Of a DNA stretch of 64,000 nucleotides, positions 51,288-60,441 are shown one piece after another. The translations under genes were made by a program, and so were the position numbers. Position 1 is the stretch's first letter. Every line of letters starts with the position of its first letter. A model generated the notes under the pieces. That model did not search any database. It was given only the letters and a program-made list of their open reading frames with translations, and was not told the DNA's origin. This DNA comes from UBA5314 sp040217815 (GTDB taxonomy: Bacteria > Bacillota > Syntrophomonadia > Syntrophomonadales > Syntrophomonadaceae): assembly GCA_040217815.1 (NCBI GenBank), contig JBEHWI010000015.1:1-64000 (forward strand). The letters run 5' to 3'.

Positions 51288-52472
51288 TTATTCATAGCGG
51301 AGGGCGTCGATGGGATCAAGTTTAGCCGCCCGGTTGGCCGGATAGATGCCAAAAGCTATGCCTATACTCGAAGAAAACAGGAAGGAAATAATAATGACCT
51401 GGTAGGATATGACCACCGGCATGCCGAGGAAAACAGATATAAGGGCCCCCACCCCAATGCCTAAAAGCATTCCTATCGTCCCCCCTATGGCGGAAATGAC
51501 CAGGGCCTCCACCAGGAACTGGATCAAAATGTCCTTGCGCCTAGCTCCCACCGCGATGCGAATCCCGATTTCCCTGGTGCGCTCGGTGACGGAAACCAGC
51601 ATGATATTCATTATGCCTATCCCCCCCACCACCAGAGCAATGCCGGCCAGGGCTCCAAAAACTCCAGTAATGGCGCCTACAATAGTATTGATCTGGGCCA
51701 TCATCTGTTCATTGGTCTGGGTCACAAAACCCTTTTTGACCCCCTGGCGCATCTCCAGCATCCTGATGGTCTGATTGGTGGCAGCTTTAAACTGATCGGC
51801 GTTTTTCACCCTGACCAGGGCCTGCTGCACCTCTTTGGTCTCTTCCATCTCCAGAACACAACGAGCCGGCACATAGCTGTAGTAGGACTGCATGCCCATA
51901 ACCTGAGCCTCCGGTTTGGACAGACCGCAGATCACAAAGGGTATCCGGTTTATGCGCACCGTTTTGCCGATGGCGTCAACACCAGTTCCGAACAACTCTT
52001 CAGCCATCTTCTGGTTTATAACCACCACCCGGCGCCCCATCTGATTTTCAACATCGGTAAAGAAACGACCCTTTTCCAGACCCAGGGTGCTTACTTTCAG
52101 ATAGTCGGGGCTGGTGCCAATGAGCATACCGGATAGCTTTTTGCGCGGTGTTTCAAAGGCGGCGCCGCTGGTGGCGAAGGTCATCGGTACAATAAAATCT
52201 ATTGATTCGATGGAGTCCTTGATAAAATTCAGGTCTTCGATCGTCAGCTTGCCTTTTTGTCCATCATCATTGCGCACCGCCACCAGAGTAAAGGAATTGG
52301 CCCCCAGGCGTTCAACCTCTGTGGCGGTCTGTTTCTGCAGGCTCTGCCCCAGGGTGACGATGATTATTACTGACAGAACTCCAATGATGATGCCCAGCAT
52401 GGTTAAGGCAGAGCGCAGTTTGTTTACCCAGACCCCTTCCATGGCTACCATAACCATTTCCTTCAGCTTCAT
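51288..52472 (-). CDS. MacB-type ABC permease, system 2
   Basis: This permease of about 394 residues has the classical MacB layout. One N-terminal helix ('NKLRSALTMLGIIIGVLSVIIIVTLG') is followed by a large extracytoplasmic domain and three C-terminal helices with 'GGIGIMNIMLVSVTERTREIGIRIAVGARRKDILIQFLVEALVIS'. The ATG at 52472 overlaps the ATPase stop by four bases. It is the last gene of the second exporter operon. Confidence 0.92.
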   Translation of the reverse strand: MKLKEMVMVAMEGVWVNKLRSALTMLGIIIGVLSVIIIVTLGQSLQKQTATEVERLGANSFTLVAVRNDDGQKGKLTIEDLNFIKDSIESIDFIVPMTFATSGAAFETPRKKLSGMLIGTSPDYLKVSTLGLEKGRFFTDVENQMGRRVVVINQKMAEELFGTGVDAIGKTVRINRIPFVICGLSKPEAQVMGMQSYYSYVPARCVLEMEETKEVQQALVRVKNADQFKAATNQTIRMLEMRQGVKKGFVTQTNEQMMAQINTIVGAITGVFGALAGIALVVGGIGIMNIMLVSVTERTREIGIRIAVGARRKDILIQFLVEALVISAIGGTIGMLLGIGVGALISVFLGMPVVISYQVIIISFLFSSSIGIAFGIYPANRAAKLDPIDALRYE

Positions 52473-53206
52473 GCCAGACCTTCTTCCTGAGCCAGCCACA
52501 GCTGCAGCCGGTCTTTGGCCTTGTAGGGCTCAGCCACAGCCTCGCTGTGCACCAGCCGTCCGTCCCGAAAGTGGATGATATTGGTAGTATGACGGGCTAT
52601 TTCCGGTTCATGGGTGACCAGCACAATGGTGCTGCCCTGCTGGTGGAGCTCCTGAAACAGATCCATTATTTCATATCCCGACCCGCTGTCCAGGTTTCCA
52701 GTCGGTTCGTCGGCCAGCACAAGGCCCGGATTGTTGACCAGAGCTCGGGCAATGGCCACCCGCTGTTTCTGCCCCCCGGACATTTCGTTGGGACGGTGTT
52801 TTATATGACTGGCCAGGCCGACCCGTTCCAGGGCTGTTTTGGCCTTTAAACGGCGCTCTTTGGCGCTTATACCAGCATAGAGCAGGGGAAGCTCTACATT
52901 GCGCAGAGCGTTGAGCCGGGGCAGCAGATTAAAATTTTGAAAGACGAAGCCTATTTTCTGGTTGCGCAGGTTGGCCAGCTGGCTTTCATCCAGGCTTCTG
53001 GTGTCCACCCCGTCCAGAACAAAGCTGCCCTCGGTGGGGCGATCCAGCAAACCCAAAATATTCATCAAGGTGGACTTGCCTGACCCGGAAGGGCCCATGA
53101 TGGAAGTGAAGTCACCTTCACTTATCACCAGATCCAGGGCTTTAAGGGCATTCACTTGCACGGTGCCGGTGTCATAGGTTTTGGAAACCTTCTCTAAAAC
53201 AATCAT
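52469..53206 (-). CDS. ABC transporter ATP-binding protein (MacB type), system 2
   Basis: This 245-residue ATPase has Walker A GPSGSGKST, signature MSGGQKQRVAIARAL, Walker B LVLADEPTGNLD and the VTHEPEIA switch. It overlaps the adaptor stop and the permease start by four bases each, so all three proteins are translationally coupled. Confidence 0.94.
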   Translation of the reverse strand: MIVLEKVSKTYDTGTVQVNALKALDLVISEGDFTSIMGPSGSGKSTLMNILGLLDRPTEGSFVLDGVDTRSLDESQLANLRNQKIGFVFQNFNLLPRLNALRNVELPLLYAGISAKERRLKAKTALERVGLASHIKHRPNEMSGGQKQRVAIARALVNNPGLVLADEPTGNLDSGSGYEIMDLFQELHQQGSTIVLVTHEPEIARHTTNIIHFRDGRLVHSEAVAEPYKAKDRLQLWLAQEEGLA

Positions 53207-54486
53207 TTTTTACGAACCTTTTTCCCGTCGCTCAAGTCAGCGGGCGGGTTTAATACTACTTGATTGTCAAGTTCCAAACCGGACTTTATCTGAATCGTCA
53301 GACCGTCGCTGATGCCGGTTGTTACTGGAACCAGTTGGGCTGTTCCATTCTTAACCAGCCAGACGCTGCGGCCTTCGTCCTTTTCCACCAGGGCTTCGAC
53401 CGGAACTATGAGCGTGTTCTCTTCTGCCGTGGTAATATCCATATCAATGGTGTAACCGGGCAGCAGAGACCCGGGGTTCTCGATTTCTACTATAATAGGC
53501 AGAGAATTGCTGGAATCAGCCTGCGCTTTTTCCGGTTCCAGTACCTCCAGACCCACCTCTTTTACCCGGCCCTGATACTTGACATCGGAAAAGGCATTGC
53601 CGCTTATCTGCACCTTCTGGCCCGGCTTTATCTTGCTGGCCTCGGCTTCGGGAACACTGCCTTCAATAAGCAGCTTGTCCATACTGGAGATGCTTAAAAT
53701 AGGCGATAATTCATTGACCATATCCCCGGGACTGACACTGATGGAGAGAACTTGTCCATCCCGGGGGCATATTAAGCCCTGTCCCTCGATCAGGCGTTCC
53801 ATCGATTCCAGGTGCAGCCGGGCGGATTCAAGCGCCGCCTCATAGGATCTGAGTTTTGCCGGAGCTTCATCCTGAGCCCGGCGCAGATCGCTTTCGGCTT
53901 TTTCCAGACTGGCCTGGCTGTTTTCGAAGTCAAATTGGGCCTTGTCATAGTCCACCCTTGACATGGCCCCCTGTTCATATAAAACGGCCGCGCGCTTGAA
54001 GGCATCTTCATCGCTCCTGTAATCACTCCTGGCCTGAGCCAGTGCCGCTTCGGCAGCCACAACTTCCGAGCTCTTTCCCCCGGACCGGGCGCGGGCCAGG
54101 TCGGCCTCGGAGCGAGCCAGATCGGCCCTGGCCTGGGCCAGCTTTTCCTGGGCGTTGGGAACCGAAAGTTCGATGAGGACCTGACCGGCTTTAACTGCTT
54201 CACCCAGACGCACGTGAACCGCTTTGACCATCCCGCTGGCCTCGGAAAAAAGCACCTCTTTGTCAGCCGCAACTATCTTGCCGCTGGCCGGGACCTTCTC
54301 CACCAGTTGGGTTTGAGTAACCTTGGCCATATCTACCTTTACCACGTCTTTTTGGGTTACACGATAAATGTTGACTATTATTAAAACCAGAACCAGTAGG
54401 ACGGCACCGCTAATTATAAAAATCTTCTTAACCGGTCTACTTTTCTCTTCCGGGTTGGCCTGAACCTCAGACTCCAATCCCTTCAC
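53203..54486 (-). CDS. HlyD/MacA-type efflux adaptor, system 2
   Basis: This membrane-fusion protein of about 427 residues has an N-terminal helix ('KIFIISGAVLLVLVLIIVNIY') and a lipoyl-type domain with an Ala/Arg-rich coiled-coil hairpin (about 105-215). Beta-barrel domains follow. I infer the GTG at 54486 as start, 6 bases after AGGGGA; the ATG at 54510 lacks a ribosome site. It overlaps the ATPase gene by four bases. Confidence 0.88.
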   Translation of the reverse strand: MKGLESEVQANPEEKSRPVKKIFIISGAVLLVLVLIIVNIYRVTQKDVVKVDMAKVTQTQLVEKVPASGKIVAADKEVLFSEASGMVKAVHVRLGEAVKAGQVLIELSVPNAQEKLAQARADLARSEADLARARSGGKSSEVVAAEAALAQARSDYRSDEDAFKRAAVLYEQGAMSRVDYDKAQFDFENSQASLEKAESDLRRAQDEAPAKLRSYEAALESARLHLESMERLIEGQGLICPRDGQVLSISVSPGDMVNELSPILSISSMDKLLIEGSVPEAEASKIKPGQKVQISGNAFSDVKYQGRVKEVGLEVLEPEKAQADSSNSLPIIVEIENPGSLLPGYTIDMDITTAEENTLIVPVEALVEKDEGRSVWLVKNGTAQLVPVTTGISDGLTIQIKSGLELDNQVVLNPPADLSDGKKVRKK

Positions 54487-54529
54487 CCGCTTTCCCCTAA
54501 ATGAGCTCATTACGGTCGGTGTTTCAAAC

Positions 54530-55213
54530 TCAAACCGTCGGAGTTGGGAACAATCCTCCCAAAAGGGCCATTCCCACCGCCAATACTATCCAGAGGGCCA
54601 GAATATACAGCCCTATACCTTTGACGCCTTTATTCATTGTTATGGCCCCACCCAGGGCTAATAAAGCCAGCCCCCAGATAGTAAACAGATCGAAATTAGC
54701 CAGTAAACGATACAAAAAAGTCTGGTTATCGCTGCCCAGCAGTACTGCCAGGCTGGTGTTAACCTGCATAGCCGCCTTCATACCCAGACCTTTTATCAGC
54801 CCGCTGGCAATGATCTGGTGAATAACGGTCGGCCCACTGCTAAAGACCGCCACTGCAAAGAACTGTTTAAACTTCCCTTCTCCCAGGGCAATCTGGTTGT
54901 ATATGAGCAGGACAAGCGCCTGCAGCAGCCATAGAATGGGATAGCTGATTAATACTCCAATTACCGCCATGGGCAGCAGCATTTTTAGACCAGCATCTAT
55001 TTGACTGGAGGGCGTTCCCTGTTTAGTCAACAATTCAACCGTATACTGCCGGGTCTCCGGCCCGGTGAGGATCGTGCAGGTAACAATTATAACTAGAAAT
55101 ATAACAGCTGGTATAAGGAACCCGGGCTCCTCTTTAATAGCTCGAAAAGCTCGGGAGGGGCTGACTATGACATTCCACAAACGCTGGCCAACATTCATCT
55201 GAGGATTCTCCAC
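54530..55213 (-). CDS. Yip1-domain membrane protein
   Basis: This 227-residue protein has five predicted membrane segments and the Yip1 pattern ('SPSRAFRAIKEEPGFLIPAVIFLVIIV' and 'AVAVFSSGPTVIHQIIASGL'). The GTG start at 55213 is 7 bases after GGAGG. It is first in the second exporter operon, 43 bp before the adaptor start. Bacterial Yip1 proteins often accompany ABC exporters, but their role is unknown. Confidence 0.85.
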   Translation of the reverse strand: MENPQMNVGQRLWNVIVSPSRAFRAIKEEPGFLIPAVIFLVIIVTCTILTGPETRQYTVELLTKQGTPSSQIDAGLKMLLPMAVIGVLISYPILWLLQALVLLIYNQIALGEGKFKQFFAVAVFSSGPTVIHQIIASGLIKGLGMKAAMQVNTSLAVLLGSDNQTFLYRLLANFDLFTIWGLALLALGGAITMNKGVKGIGLYILALWIVLAVGMALLGGLFPTPTV

Positions 55214-55440
55214 CTTTATTCCTCCCTTTCCAATTTAGCTAAAAATTTGTAGTTGTTTTCCACTACTATGCTTTATTTTCGACACAGACTTTCCAACATC
55301 CTGCCAATTGGTTTGTACGACTTTGCACTCTACATACTCTTCTAAAACTAATATATTACCATCCTGCACCTCCCATCACCCTACCTTTTTAACAAGGGTT
55401 CTACTTTTGATATTGACGAATTTCCAATTCATTCATTTCA

Positions 55441-55487
55441 ATAAAGGTAATATGTTGCCTTTATAATAAGCAACATATTACCTTTAT
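55441..55487. repeat. Perfect 18-bp inverted repeat
   Basis: The arms ATAAAGGTAATATGTTGC and its exact complement are separated by 11 bp containing TATAAT. The size and AT-rich content suit a dimeric regulator site or a cruciform. Confidence 0.75.
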
Positions 55488-55519
55488 GTCAATTATGAAA
55501 TAAGAAATCATTTAATCGC

Positions 55520-55735
55520 CACAACATACTACCCGGATAATATCGGAGGTTGAACTATATGTACTGAGCCAAGTAATGGGAATAAGGAGAACTGCCTGTC
55601 TTACAATAGCGGTATGAGTTGAAGCTTTATAGGAATGGGGAACTAACCAGGGGTGTGCATTCATTGATATCTTACCGCCTCCCCCCTGCGGCGGTAAGAA
55701 GATCCTGAACGGCAAAACAATCTCCGTTTCAGTTA
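55520..55735 (+). mobile_element. Possible group II intron domain I remnant
   Basis: The plus strand contains 'AATGGGAATAAGGAGAACTG', 'GGAATGGGGAACTAACC' and 'GGTGTGCATT', which resemble conserved stretches of bacterial group II intron domain I. No intron-encoded reverse transcriptase or domain V is found here, so at most a truncated piece is left. This is from recall of intron sequences and is uncertain. Confidence 0.3.
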
Positions 55736-55788
55736 GGTTGTTGATGGTAGTGGAATTCTTCTTAAATTATGTTTTCTTCTCTAAAACT

Positions 55789-56676
55789 TTAAATGGGAAA
55801 CAAGGGGCCAAAGACCTCGCGCCAGGCTTGGCTGGCCCGGGGACTGCTGCCTTCGTTTTCCAGCTGCAACGCCTGTTTGGCTTTTTTGTAAGCTGTATAG
55901 GCATGGGCTCCGAAATCGTCTTCCCGGGTCAGCTTGCGGTTGCTGCCCTTGGCGTACCAGACCAGCTGCTCTTTTCTAAGACCGGCCACGTACTCCAGAA
56001 AGTCCAGACACATGTACCCGTAATAGGCAAAGGAAGTCGAATTGCCTTCCCAGTCATCCATAAAGTTCATGACCAGGGTGTCTATCAACATACCGGGAAT
56101 TTGGGCCTGATAGGCAGCCCGCCAGGCCCGCATCATCTTGGCCAGGTGTTTGACTTTGCCCCCGTATTTATAGTTGTACTCATCAATGGCCTCAATCTCC
56201 CGCAACGGGTTGAAGGTGGCCCAGCGCCACCCGTCATGAGACTCGGGATATAAAAAGGCCTTTTTATCAGTCGCAAAACCGGGAATGATTTCTATAGTGA
56301 GGTTGTCCACCGGCATCAATAGACAGCCCTCGCTGTTTATGTAGGCACCCATTGAAATGTGCTTGATGGACTCCCTCATCTCCAGCATGAGTGAAGCCTG
56401 CCCGTTGCCTGGATGAGATTGAAAGCGTTTGTAAACCTGCCCGGGCAGAACGGCCAGGAGATTGATGTTGGTTAATCCCTTAATTGCCGTGTCCCTACCA
56501 TATGAACCCAGGAAATGGATATTGCGGGTATCGGAACGCATGTGCCAGTATTGCTGGTTTATCGCCCTGGTAACTGCCTTGGTTCTTTCAGAAATAGTCG
56601 CCTGATTATCTATAGCCAGGTTGTTCAGAAAAGCTCTGAACTTATCCGCCATATTGTCAACTATGTTAACGGCCAT
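55789..56676 (-). CDS. SMODS/CD-NTase-like nucleotidyltransferase, probably catalytically dead
   Basis: This 295-residue protein has the nucleotidyltransferase fold of bacterial cGAS/DncV-like enzymes: 'GSYGRDTAIKGLTNINLLAVLP' at 57-78 and 'LTIEIIPGF' near 126-134. The usual catalytic pair D-x-D is replaced by N70-x-N72, and the third Asp by E129, so metal-dependent catalysis is doubtful. The ATG at 56676 is preceded by AAGGGAGAG. No CBASS effector or Cap gene is adjacent; the neighbours are recO and a non-coding region. Confidence 0.72.
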   Translation of the reverse strand: MAVNIVDNMADKFRAFLNNLAIDNQATISERTKAVTRAINQQYWHMRSDTRNIHFLGSYGRDTAIKGLTNINLLAVLPGQVYKRFQSHPGNGQASLMLEMRESIKHISMGAYINSEGCLLMPVDNLTIEIIPGFATDKKAFLYPESHDGWRWATFNPLREIEAIDEYNYKYGGKVKHLAKMMRAWRAAYQAQIPGMLIDTLVMNFMDDWEGNSTSFAYYGYMCLDFLEYVAGLRKEQLVWYAKGSNRKLTREDDFGAHAYTAYKKAKQALQLENEGSSPRASQAWREVFGPLFPI

Positions 56677-56722
56677 TACCAACTCTCCCTTCCCCGATCT
56701 GCTGCCGGCCATCCTGCCGGAC

Positions 56723-57481
56723 TTAATAAAGCCCGGATAGGAGGCTTTTTAGCTTGCGCATGGTATCTTTCATCTTGAATCTACTCTCCAGGTGGTATTC
56801 CAGGTATCTTTCTAAAAATAATTCCAGCTGCTCTAGAGACGCCGGCTTGGCTTTGACTCGCGGCAAAGCCTGTAAAGGACTGTGCAGCATCATCCGCAAT
56901 ATGGCCAGAGCCTCTCCCGACAGTTCAAACCCTGAACCAGTCTCTCTCTGACATTGCCTGCACACCACTCCCCCGGCGGGGAGATCAAACACCGGGACCA
57001 GGTCGTCCCTTCGGTGGCAGTGAACACACTGGTTCATTACCGGTTTATAGCCCGAATTGGTAAGGACACTGAGCTCCGCATAACGGATAAAGAGAGGATT
57101 ATAGCCTATTTGCTCCAGGGCTTCCAGGACACTTAATACATCCTGATACAACTGAAGCATAGGAACCCGATCCACCAAGGCCTTGTCCAGCAGCTCTAAA
57201 AGATAGATAACCTGCAGAGTGCTGGTCAGGTCCTCCCTGATATTGCCGTAAAAGCTAAGCAATCGGGTCTGGGTAATGAGATCCAGGTCCTTTCCCCGGT
57301 TGAGATAGAGCTGGGAATGGCAGAAAGGCTGCAGGGAAGCCCGCATACTGCTGCGCGGCTTTTTAACCCCCCGGGCAATAGCACGAAACTTGCCTTCCTT
57401 TTCGGAAAAGACCGTCATGAGCTTGTCCGTATCCCGGTAATCTTTGCTTTTTAGAATCACGGCCCTGGTACGGTAATACAC
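56723..57481 (-). CDS. recO: DNA repair protein RecO
   Basis: This 252-residue protein has an OB-fold N-terminus ('TRAVILKSKDYRDTDKLMTVFSEKEGKFRAIARGVKKPRSSM') and a C-terminal helical domain with a four-Cys zinc site (CVHC and CRQC). RecO loads RecA on SSB-coated gaps with RecR. It follows deoC and era, the usual era-recO neighbourhood. Confidence 0.95.
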   Translation of the reverse strand: MYYRTRAVILKSKDYRDTDKLMTVFSEKEGKFRAIARGVKKPRSSMRASLQPFCHSQLYLNRGKDLDLITQTRLLSFYGNIREDLTSTLQVIYLLELLDKALVDRVPMLQLYQDVLSVLEALEQIGYNPLFIRYAELSVLTNSGYKPVMNQCVHCHRRDDLVPVFDLPAGGVVCRQCQRETGSGFELSGEALAILRMMLHSPLQALPRVKAKPASLEQLELFLERYLEYHLESRFKMKDTMRKLKSLLSGLY

Positions 57482-57621
57482 TGAGATATACCACCCCGGA
57501 TTTTTATTTTATTCAAACTCGGGCCTCAAGGGCGCAATAGCGATGTTTCAGGACCAGCCTGCTGGTTTAAGTCTTAAAAACTTTAGTCCGAGCCGACCCT
57601 TTAGACCTTAAATTAACCCGT

Positions 57622-58287
57622 TTAAGACTCTCTCCGGCTCAGGTACTCCTTTACCAGGGCGCCTGCATTGCTGCTTCCGATCCGATCCGTTCCGGCAGCT
57701 ATCAGGCGCAAGGCCCAGTCCAATTCCCGCACTCCACCACTGGCTTTTATCTTTAGCCCGGGTCTACGATACTGTTTGATCACCTCCAGGTCTTCCAGGC
57801 TGGCCCCGCGAGCGGCCATCCCGGTGGAAGTCTTGATGTATTGGGCAGCGCTGCTGCTGACAATGGAGACCATATTAACCAGTTCTTCATGCGCAAGCAG
57901 GGCTGTTTCCACAATTACCTTCAACTGGAATGGGAACTCCTGTTTCAGCCCGGCCAGCTGCTCTATCTCTTCTTTAATCAGCCCGTAATTGCCGTCCTTT
58001 AACGCGCCGATATTGATAACCATGTCCAGCTCCTGGGCACCCTGTTTTAAAGCCAGGCAGGCCTCCTGCCGTTTGCCGGCGGGAGGCAATGCGCCCAGGG
58101 GGAACCCTATCACCGTACACACATTAACCCCGGTCCCTTTTAACAAACCACTGGCCTGAGCCACGCGATAAGGATTAACGCAAACAGCCGCCATATGCAA
58201 AGTGGCGGCTTCTTCACACAATTTTCGGATGTCTTCGGCAGTCGCTTCTGCCTTCAAATTGGTGCTGTCCATATAGGAAGCGAGCAT
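57622..58287 (-). CDS. deoC: Deoxyribose-phosphate aldolase
   Basis: This 221-residue class I aldolase splits 2-deoxyribose-5-phosphate into glyceraldehyde-3-phosphate and acetaldehyde. The Schiff-base Lys lies in 'YIKTSTG', with the second Lys in 'LKIKASGGVRE' and Asp in 'ELDMVINIGALK'. The ATG at 58287 is 6 bases after GGAGG; an upstream start at 58305 would include that ribosome site. It sits between era and recO. Confidence 0.94.
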   Translation of the reverse strand: MLASYMDSTNLKAEATAEDIRKLCEEAATLHMAAVCVNPYRVAQASGLLKGTGVNVCTVIGFPLGALPPAGKRQEACLALKQGAQELDMVINIGALKDGNYGLIKEEIEQLAGLKQEFPFQLKVIVETALLAHEELVNMVSIVSSSAAQYIKTSTGMAARGASLEDLEVIKQYRRPGLKIKASGGVRELDWALRLIAAGTDRIGSSNAGALVKEYLSRRES

Positions 58288-58312
58288 AAGCGTCCTCCTG
58301 CCCAAAGTCTCT

Positions 58313-59194
58313 TTAGGGCCGATAGCCCAACTGTTTCAGATTGCCTTCATTATCCCGCCAGTTCTTCTTCACTTTTACCCAGAGATCCAGATATACCTGG
58401 GTGTCCAGCATCTGCTCAATATCATGCCGGGACTGCTCCCCGATGCTTTTCAGCATCTGCCCACCCTTGCCTATTATTATAGCTTTTTGGGTTTCACGTT
58501 CCGTATATATTACGGCCCGCAGATATACTTTTCCCGCGCGTTTATGTTCGAAAGCCTCAACCTCAACCGCAATGGCATGGGGGACTTCATCCCGGGTAAG
58601 AAAAAGGGCTTTTTCCCTGATAAGCTCGGCGGCCAGAAAGGATACCGGCTGGTCAGTCAAGTCATCTTCTGCGTAATACAGGGGTCCTTCCGGAAGTCCG
58701 GCAAAGGTCTTATCTAGAAGCTGATCAATATTGGTGCCCCTGGCTGCCGAAATGGGGACTACCTCGGTAAATTTCATTATGCCATGGAAATCCTGCATGG
58801 TTTCCTTTATGTTTTCCTCGGCAACCAGGTCTATCTTATTGAGCAGAAGATAAACAGGAACAGAGGCTTCTTTCAGGATGTTTATGATATAGCGCTCCCC
58901 CCCGCCCAGGGGACGGGTGACATCCACCATATAATAAACCAGGTCCACTTCGTTTATGGAACGGGCCGATACATTTACCATGTATTCGCCCAGGAGGTGC
59001 TTGGGCTTATGAACCCCTGGGGTGTCGATAAAGATCACCTGGCCCTCGTCACAGGTGTATATTCCCTGAATCCGGTTCCTGGTGGTCTGCGGTTTATCAG
59101 ACACAATGGCAATTTTCGAACCCATTATATGGTTTATCAATGTGGACTTACCCACATTGGGCCTTCCCACTATACTTACAAAACCTGATTTCAC
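58313..59194 (-). CDS. era: GTPase Era
   Basis: This 293-residue Era has G1 GRPNVGKST (10-18), G3 DTPGVHKPK, G4 NKID and a C-terminal KH domain ('KAIIIGKGGQMLKSIGEQSRHDIE') that binds the 3' end of 16S rRNA. The GTG start at 59194 follows AGGAGG. It functions in 30S maturation. It is clustered with cdd, dgkA and ybeY as in other Firmicutes. Confidence 0.97.
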   Translation of the reverse strand: MKSGFVSIVGRPNVGKSTLINHIMGSKIAIVSDKPQTTRNRIQGIYTCDEGQVIFIDTPGVHKPKHLLGEYMVNVSARSINEVDLVYYMVDVTRPLGGGERYIINILKEASVPVYLLLNKIDLVAEENIKETMQDFHGIMKFTEVVPISAARGTNIDQLLDKTFAGLPEGPLYYAEDDLTDQPVSFLAAELIREKALFLTRDEVPHAIAVEVEAFEHKRAGKVYLRAVIYTERETQKAIIIGKGGQMLKSIGEQSRHDIEQMLDTQVYLDLWVKVKKNWRDNEGNLKQLGYRP

Positions 59195-59200
59195 TAAAAT

Positions 59201-59596
59201 TTACCTCCTAGTGTTAAGAGAGAAAGCTTGGGGAAGCATCTCACTCAAGTTAAATACTTGATATTTTTCAGGGTCAGGCCCGGTATATATTATTAAGCCC
59301 GGAGCAAATTCGGCCAGAACCTGAAGGCACGCTCCACAGGGGTAGGTCGGGCCCTCTGTGCTGCCTACTATGGCGATCTGGGAGAACTCCTTTTCACCGC
59401 TGCTAACGGCCTTGAACACCGCGATTCGCTCGGCGCAAACCGTCAGACCATAAGACGCGTTTTCTACATTGGCCCCGGTATAGACCTGACCATTCTTTCC
59501 TTCCAGTGCAGCTCCTACAAAAAAGCCTGAATAAGGAGCATAGGCAAATTCACGGGCTTCCAAAGCTATCTTTATCAATTCCTGAGCTGTTTTCAC
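59201..59596 (-). CDS. cdd: Cytidine deaminase
   Basis: This 131-residue tetrameric-type enzyme has the zinc site C54-A-E56 and P-C87-x2-C90 ('TVCAERIAVFKAV', 'PCGACLQVLAEF'). It deaminates cytidine and deoxycytidine. A GTG start follows GGGAG one base after the dgkA stop. Confidence 0.96.
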   Translation of the reverse strand: MKTAQELIKIALEAREFAYAPYSGFFVGAALEGKNGQVYTGANVENASYGLTVCAERIAVFKAVSSGEKEFSQIAIVGSTEGPTYPCGACLQVLAEFAPGLIIYTGPDPEKYQVFNLSEMLPQAFSLNTRR

Positions 59597-59597
59597 G

Positions 59598-59963
59598 TTA
59601 ATCTCCCGTCACCCATTTAATCAGATGAGGATAAAAGATGATAAATCCCATTATAACAGCGTTAAGAGCCGTCAGCAAGACCGCCCCGGCTGCCGCATTT
59701 TTGGCGGTTCGGGCCAGGGGATGGTATTCACTGGTAACCAGATCAACCGTTTTCTCAAGGGCCGTGTTGACCGTTTCGGCACTAAGGACCAGGAAAATAG
59801 TCAGGGTTAAAAGCCCCCATTCCACACGGGCTATTTTAAAAAATAAACCTCCTGCCACTGCCAGGCCTGCCATTACCAGGTGAATCTTCATATTCCTCTG
59901 GGAACGCAGTACATAGCCCAGTCCCTGCAGGGCCCAAGCAAAGCTCTGACGCAACCCGCCCAT
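59598..59963 (-). CDS. dgkA: Diacylglycerol/undecaprenol kinase
   Basis: This 121-residue membrane kinase has three helices and the DgkA motif 'LSAETVNTALEKTVDLVTSEYHPLARTAKNAAAGAVLL' with the catalytic Glu residues. Gram-positive members phosphorylate undecaprenol. It lies between ybeY and cdd with only a few bases between genes. Confidence 0.95.
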   Translation of the reverse strand: MGGLRQSFAWALQGLGYVLRSQRNMKIHLVMAGLAVAGGLFFKIARVEWGLLTLTIFLVLSAETVNTALEKTVDLVTSEYHPLARTAKNAAAGAVLLTALNAVIMGFIIFYPHLIKWVTGD

Positions 59964-59970
59964 ATAGATT

Positions 59971-60441
59971 CTACCTTTCCAGTTTCACACTCTGCATTAT
60001 TTTTTCTTCAAGCTGGCGCATGAGCTCTTTTTCTTCTTCGTTTTCATGGTCGTACCCCAGCAGGTGGAGCAGTCCATGAGCCACCAGGTAGCCCAACTCC
60101 CTTTCCAGGCCATGCTCGTATTCTTCACCCTGCTCCAGGGCCTTTTCCAGGGATACGACTATGTCGCCCAATATATTTACGTCTCCCGCAATATCAAGAT
60201 CGGGTTCATCTTCGCCTAGTTCATTCATGGCGAAGGACAGGACATCAGTGGGCTGATTTTGGCTGCGGTATATCAAATTCAATTCCTGAATATAGCTGTT
60301 GTCAACTATCATAATGCTAACTTCCGTATTTTTTGACAGCTTGCACAATTTAGCAGTGGCATTGGCGACCTTGACAATGATTTCCTGCAGCTTTTTATTG
60401 TACGGGACTTTGTTCTGCTGGTTTATAATCATGGTCTCCAT
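59971..60441 (-). CDS. ybeY: Endoribonuclease YbeY
   Basis: This 156-residue metalloprotein has the zinc motif H122-x3-H126-x5-H132 ('AHGLLHLLGYDH') and acts in 16S rRNA 3'-end maturation. The ATG at 60441 follows AGGAGA. It overlaps the end of pgpH by 47 bases, an unusually long overlap. Confidence 0.95.
   Translation of the reverse strand: METMIINQQNKVPYNKKLQEIIVKVANATAKLCKLSKNTEVSIMIVDNSYIQELNLIYRSQNQPTDVLSFAMNELGEDEPDLDIAGDVNILGDIVVSLEKALEQGEEYEHGLERELGYLVAHGLLHLLGYDHENEEEKELMRQLEEKIMQSVKLER

Larger units (their letters stand above)
55214..55788. other. 575-bp non-coding region
   Basis: No convincing gene is seen. It holds a perfect 18-bp inverted repeat (55441-55487) and a segment at 55520-55735 that may be a group II intron remnant, including a 9-bp stem CTTACCGCC/GGCGGTAAG (55671-55698). 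Confidence 0.6.

Noticed and set aside
55512..55715. A 67-codon minus-strand frame in the non-coding region
   Set aside because: No ribosome site and no family resemblance; it overlaps the palindromic and intron-like segment and is better seen as non-coding.
55789..57481. A CBASS defence operon around the CD-NTase-like gene
   Set aside because: Neighbours are recO and a non-coding region; no effector, Cap2/Cap3 or HORMA gene is present, and the active site is altered.
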